Positions 7,335 through 10,000 of a DNA stretch of 10,000 nucleotides are shown here, piece after piece. A model generated the notes under the pieces. It saw nothing but the letters and a program-made list of their open reading frames with translations, made no database searches and had not been told where the DNA came from. The stretch comes from Nitrospira sp. (lineage in GTDB: Bacteria > Nitrospirota > Nitrospiria > Nitrospirales > Nitrospiraceae): contig JAIWOH010000118.1 of NCBI GenBank assembly GCA_020216985.1, forward strand, positions 1 to 10,000, written 5' to 3'. Each line of letters starts with the position of its first letter. Positions within the stretch are counted from its first letter, which is position 1. A program made the translations under genes and the position numbers.

Positions 7335-8051
7335 TCATCCTCTGTTCATCGTTCGGTGCCGAGCAATGATGAACCAGCGAACGGCGAGAGCTCCGATGAG
7401 CATCGTGCCCACAGCATAATACCAGATGAGGCTCGAATAATTGCTTGGACCTCCCTGTTTATCGTTGGCAAAGGATACAAGAATCATCACACCCAGTGTT
7501 CCTGCCATGATCCAGAGCGGCCGATGTCGCCGCTCAAGCAGCGTCATGGTAACGGCCGTACCGACAGCCAAGAAGGTTAAGAGCGTCATTGGAAACCAAA
7601 GAAGCATGAACAGAACCTGACCAACGTCCGGATCCATGAACCACTCGCCTGCTCCCAGAAGAAATATCACGGCGGCACACCACGTAAAGGCCAGATAGGC
7701 ACGGTCAAGCCGACGAATCGATGATGCGCCTCGCATTTCCGTCGCCGTAACGATGACACTTGTTTCTCTCTGAAGGCTATCATCCGGCTGTTCCGCACGA
7801 GCGGTTGTCGAGGGGAATGGCAACGCGGAGTGCCGGGGGATTCTGTAAACGCAGAGAGCGAGTGCAACAAGTATCATTGCTGAAAGAAGGTTCATCAGGC
7901 TTGGCAGCGCGAGGCTGGCGTTCCAGAAATCCAGCGCGTTCCAGGTGGCGGTGAGCGCCAGCCCAAGACTTGCCACCACGATCATACGATGTTCCCACCA
8001 TCGATTAAAGATCAGGCCTGCCGCTCCGGCCACAAGCCTGAGCCACAACAT
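7335..8051 (-). CDS. Multi-spanning inner-membrane protein of unknown function
   Basis: A 238-residue protein with about six hydrophobic segments: roughly 23-41, 47-70, 118-138, 142-170, 176-193 and 205-229. A polar loop at about 71-115 separates the first pair from the rest. A short hydrophobic N-terminus (MLWLRLVAGAAGLIF) precedes WWEHR and could be a partial seventh segment; an alternative start at residue 23 is possible. No transport, kinase or enzymatic motif is recognisable. Its ribosome site is weak. The stop codon overlaps the longest possible start of the amidohydrolase (ATGA at 7335-7338) and lies 65 nt before the preferred start, so the two genes probably share a transcript. Function unknown. 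Confidence 0.75.
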   Translation of the reverse strand: MLWLRLVAGAAGLIFNRWWEHRMIVVASLGLALTATWNALDFWNASLALPSLMNLLSAMILVALALCVYRIPRHSALPFPSTTARAEQPDDSLQRETSVIVTATEMRGASSIRRLDRAYLAFTWCAAVIFLLGAGEWFMDPDVGQVLFMLLWFPMTLLTFLAVGTAVTMTLLERRHRPLWIMAGTLGVMILVSFANDKQGGPSNYSSLIWYYAVGTMLIGALAVRWFIIARHRTMNRG

Positions 8052-8162
8052 GACATCGCCGAGTCCCCATCAGTCTTCATCCCATTGTCCGCAAGTAGCC
8101 ATACCAGCCGGATCCCGGGGCTGGAGGTGACCAGAGCATAGAGTAAAGGCAAGGTACCCACA

Positions 8163-8197
8163 GGCTTGCGGGGAGATCTTTGTAGCTTCCCGCAGCC
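8163..8197. repeat. Strong hairpin with one bulge
   Basis: GGCTTGCGGGGA (8163-8174) can pair with TTCCCGCAGCC (8187-8197) with a single bulged T and one G-T pair, leaving a 12-nt loop. Flanking CAGGC (8161-8165) and GCCTG (8206-8210) offer an alternative outer pairing. There is no T run on either side, so it is not an ordinary intrinsic terminator. It lies in the leader region upstream (leftward) of the membrane protein gene. Confidence 0.45.
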
Positions 8198-8277
8198 TTA
8201 AGACCGCCTGCATAAAGATGTCCGTCGTGTTCTATCAGACCGATAACAATCCAAGTCAGCGTCCTCGTTCAATGTAA

Positions 8278-8299
8278 AATCCGCGCCTCTTTGCGGATT
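8278..8299 (-). terminator. Possible intrinsic terminator after the lipoprotein frame
   Basis: AATCCGC (8278-8284) and GCGGATT (8293-8299) form a 7-bp perfect stem with an 8-nt loop. Read leftward the stem runs straight into TTTTACATT. It would end transcripts coming from the lipoprotein frame about 190 nt downstream of its stop. The U tract is short and shares bases with the stem, so termination would be modest at best. Confidence 0.35.
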
Positions 8300-8484
8300 G
8301 GGGGTCAAGGTAATGAGATAAGGGACCATTGTGCCGCATCAATTGAGGGGCCATCGTTCCTTGGCATGGTCATCCGACCGTGCGGGCCGCTTAATGATTT
8401 CGGTCTTGACGACAGTTCGTTCGGTGAAGGAGTTGTCACGGTCACTGAAAACCGTCCTTTGAGAAAGAGGTCAGCAACGAGCAC

Positions 8485-8741
8485 TCACAGGAAGGAAACG
8501 GATTCAGGAGCTTCCGGTCTCAATTCCGCCGTCATGCCAAGATCACGCACTCGGACACGCACTCGGATTTGACGGTTGGAAAACGGCACGGGCAGTCCAC
8601 GGACGGTCTCGATGTGATGGGTGCCTCCATCGCGAAGTGTCACGGTGGTGTGAGTGGTTTGAGGAAGATCGGCGCAGGAAAAAAGAAGAAAACACAACGC
8701 AAGAAACGACGCTGTGACCGATCAACCTTTTTGCACCACAT
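8485..8741 (-). pseudogene. Small lipoprotein-like gene with an apparent one-base frameshift
   Basis: An ATG at 8741 is preceded at 7 nt by AAGGA and reads MWCKKVDRSQRRF, a basic signal-peptide start. Near 8704-8706 the useful frame changes: the other frame gives LALCFLLFSCADLPQ, a hydrophobic core ending in a lipobox-like LFSC, then TTVTLRDGGTHHIETVRGLP and a C-terminus PEAPESVSFL before TGA (8485-8487). Restoring one T in the TTT at 8704-8706 (minus strand) joins the two into an 85-residue lipoprotein precursor. Without it, the downstream frame can only start at a TTG (8697) and lacks the basic residues. The alternatives are a true frameshift mutation, a sequence error, or a TTG-started 70-residue protein. 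Function unknown; if made, it would be lipid-anchored at the cell envelope. Confidence 0.55.
8544..8567. repeat. 12-bp perfect tandem duplication
   Basis: CACGCACTCGGA occurs twice in direct succession (8544-8555 and 8556-8567). It lies inside the lipoprotein-like frame, where it encodes the repetitive RVRVRVRD stretch. Because 12 is a multiple of three it adds four codons without shifting the frame, consistent with replication slippage. Confidence 0.85.
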
Positions 8742-8924
8742 GGAGACATCCTTTTTGTGTGGGGGATCGTCTCTATGACCGACAAACACGTCCACAAGAT
8801 CTTTCCTGTGTGAATCCTTCCCCTGTGTGATGTTGTCAAGACGCCGTGGGCCGAGGTAGACAGCGAAGTCGCGCAGTATATTCAGAAATTGCCTCGAGGT
8901 ATATCCACCATCACCTTCTCTTGC

Positions 8925-8954
8925 TTGACCTTCATTTCCGCCGGCCCCTATAAT
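8925..8954 (+). promoter_or_regulatory. Near-consensus promoter of moaC-moaDE
   Basis: The -35 TTGACC (8925-8930), an 18-nt spacer and a perfect -10 TATAAT (8949-8954) precede moaC. Transcription should start near 8961, giving a leader of about 34 nt. That leader is too short for a molybdenum-cofactor riboswitch, so no such control is seen. Confidence 0.8.
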
Positions 8955-8994
8955 CCCCAAGGGTCTGGTACAACGTACTGATTCACTGAGCAAA

Positions 8995-9507
8995 ATGGCC
9001 GAATTTACGCACTTTAACGAAGCTGGCCGAGCCCGCATGGTCGACGTGACCGCCAAGGCTTTGACGGAGCGGGTCGCCATGGCCCAGGCCAAGATTCTCC
9101 TCCAGCCGGAAACCCTTGAAAAAATTCAACGACGCACGATCGTCAAGGGCGATGTACTGGCGGTCGCCCAAGTGGCCGGGGTGATGGGGGCCAAACGAAC
9201 GTCGGATCTTATTCCCATGTGCCATCCGCTCTTTCTTTCCAGTGTGGACATCAGTTTCGAAGAAGACACGCAACCCAATGTCGACGGCCTCTGCTCGATC
9301 ACGATTGTGGCGACCGTCAAGACCACGGGGCAAACCGGCGTGGAAATGGAAGCGATGACGGCGGTCTCGATTGCGGCGCTCACAATCTACGACATGTGCA
9401 AGGCGATTGATCGGGGGATGACCGTCACCGATGTCTGTCTGCTCTCCAAGTCCGGCGGCAAGTCCGGGACCTATACCAGGGAAGGCCGGGTCAAGGTTAA
9501 AGCGTAG
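8995..9507 (+). CDS. moaC: Cyclic pyranopterin monophosphate synthase MoaC
   Basis: MoaC acts in the cytoplasm on the product of MoaA (3',8-cyclo-GTP) and rearranges it to cyclic pyranopterin monophosphate, the first stable intermediate of molybdenum cofactor synthesis. The 170-residue length is near the family norm of about 160. Diagnostic stretches are ARMVDVTAK (13-21), [13 protein letters not shown] (67-79, with MCHP), [22 protein letters not shown] (116-137, with the catalytic Asp133 and Lys136 by alignment to the E. coli enzyme) and the glycine-rich KSGGKSG (152-158). The ATG at 8995 follows TGAG, a weak ribosome site, but the family start fits. moaDE follows 5 nt after the stop, so both are one transcript. 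Confidence 0.98.
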   Translation: MAEFTHFNEAGRARMVDVTAKALTERVAMAQAKILLQPETLEKIQRRTIVKGDVLAVAQVAGVMGAKRTSDLIPMCHPLFLSSVDISFEEDTQPNVDGLCSITIVATVKTTGQTGVEMEAMTAVSIAALTIYDMCKAIDRGMTVTDVCLLSKSGGKSGTYTREGRVKVKA

Positions 9508-9512
9508 CGATC

Positions 9513-10000
9513 ATGGTGACAGTCAAGTTATTCGGCATGACGAAAATGATGGCCGGGAATCAGGCGACTCTGTCACTGGATGTGGCCGACGGCCAGCCGG
9601 TCAAGGACGTGATCGGCGCCATCGAGGTCGGCTACCCGGACATTGGAGAGCTGATTCAGAAGAAAAAAGTCTTGGTGTCGGTCAATCAAGAGATCGCGCA
9701 CGAAGATACGGTCGTTCATGCCGGGGACGAAATCGCGCTCTTACCTCCGTTTGCAGGGGGGGCTTCCGGTGAAGCTTCGACGGAACAGGATGAGGCAACG
9801 GAGTTCGCCAGGGTCCAGCGCGAGAATTTCTCGATCGACCGGGAGCTGGATCGTGTCCGCCGCCGGTCCACGAGGATCGGGGGCATTGCCACTTTTCTTG
9901 GCATTGCTCGGGATTGGTCACGGGGCCGGGAAGTGAACCGGATCACGTTTGAACATTATGAAGGCATGGCCCAGAAAAAACTGCGAGAGATCCGCGAACG
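9513..10000 (+). CDS. MoaD-MoaE fusion, molybdopterin synthase (3' part outside window)
   Basis: Molybdopterin synthase puts two sulfurs into cyclic pyranopterin monophosphate. MoaD is the small sulfur carrier whose C-terminal Gly-Gly is thiocarboxylated, and MoaE is the catalytic subunit; they are normally two genes. Here one frame begins MVTVKLFGMTKMMAG, a ubiquitin-like MoaD domain (1-83) ending in LLPPFAGG (Gly82-Gly83). It then continues through an acidic linker (about 84-97) into a MoaE domain: FARVQRENFSIDRELDRV, GGIATFLGIARDWSRG, and FEHYEGMAQKKLREI. The frame is open to the window end (162 codons seen); about 85 more MoaE residues should follow. The fusion resembles MoaX of Mycobacterium tuberculosis, where cleavage after the Gly-Gly is needed. 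It is 5 nt after moaC with no strong ribosome site, suggesting coupled translation. Confidence 0.95.
   Translation, partial: MVTVKLFGMTKMMAGNQATLSLDVADGQPVKDVIGAIEVGYPDIGELIQKKKVLVSVNQEIAHEDTVVHAGDEIALLPPFAGGASGEASTEQDEATEFARVQRENFSIDRELDRVRRRSTRIGGIATFLGIARDWSRGREVNRITFEHYEGMAQKKLREIRE

Larger units (their letters stand above)
8052..8484. other. 433-bp stretch without a clear gene
   Basis: No convincing protein start is present on either strand. The longest leftward open frame without a stop (8077-8268, 63 codons; it contains IGLIEHDGHLYAGG) lacks an early ATG/GTG and a ribosome site. Two hairpins lie inside (8163-8197 and 8278-8299). The segment may hold the leader of the membrane protein gene, decayed coding sequence, or a non-coding RNA; the sequence alone does not decide. 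Confidence 0.5.

Noticed and set aside
8291..8572. Rightward 93-codon frame
   Set aside because: No ribosome site, composition unlike a conserved protein, and the end is antisense to the lipoprotein-like frame and its 12-bp duplication.
8814..8981. Rightward 56-codon stop-free stretch with protein-like text (EVAQYIQKLPRG)
   Set aside because: It has no start codon or ribosome site, runs through the near-perfect moaC promoter, and the length is within chance.
8640..9092. Leftward 150-codon frame ahead of the lipoprotein region
   Set aside because: Its first third is antisense to moaC and it crosses the moaC promoter. Only its end (from 8741) makes sense, as the start of the lipoprotein signal peptide.

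Overview
The window (about 57% GC by eye) is a bacterial chromosomal segment densely packed with short transcription units. It carries housekeeping genes (serS, tRNA-Ser, an OmpH/Skp chaperone, moaC and a moaD-moaE fusion) mixed with small proteins of unknown function. An outer membrane is implied by the Skp-like periplasmic chaperone, the Sec-type signal peptides and a candidate lipoprotein. The gene style resembles Nitrospira-like bacteria (phylum Nitrospirota), but that is an impression from the proteins and not a proven assignment. I see no insertion sequence, phage gene, CRISPR array or integrase.

Layout. Positions 1-2149 read leftward: a membrane-anchored protein cut by the window edge (1-556), tRNA-Ser(UGA) (641-730) and serS (869-2149). 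A 137-bp divergent region holds a good serS promoter and two interleaved inverted repeats. A PA0069/Rv2578c-type radical SAM gene (2287-3300) then reads rightward. From 3372 to 8741 everything reads leftward: skp/ompH with a strong promoter, two unknown small proteins, a DUF5674-like gene broken by two frameshifts, a possible Pvc16/DUF4255-like protein, a secreted amidohydrolase, a multi-spanning membrane protein, a 430-bp stretch without a clear gene, and a small lipoprotein reading frame broken by one apparent frameshift. The right end turns rightward again with a near-consensus promoter driving moaC and a MoaD-MoaE fusion that leaves the window.

How the genes work together. moaC and moaDE supply consecutive steps of molybdopterin synthesis (cyclic pyranopterin monophosphate formation, then dithiolene insertion) and are 5 nt apart, so they are almost certainly one operon. 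serS and the tRNA it charges lie in the same orientation 138 nt apart. The amidohydrolase and the membrane protein upstream of it are close or overlapping and are probably co-transcribed. The DUF5674-like gene and the 115-residue protein after it are 8 nt apart and look like a two-gene unit.

Most notable points: the MoaD-MoaE fusion with an internal Gly-Gly; three apparent one-base losses, each at a short homopolymer, in two small genes (real decay or a sequence-quality artefact); and the interleaved repeats in front of the radical SAM gene. I did not find a convincing previously undescribed multi-gene system here.
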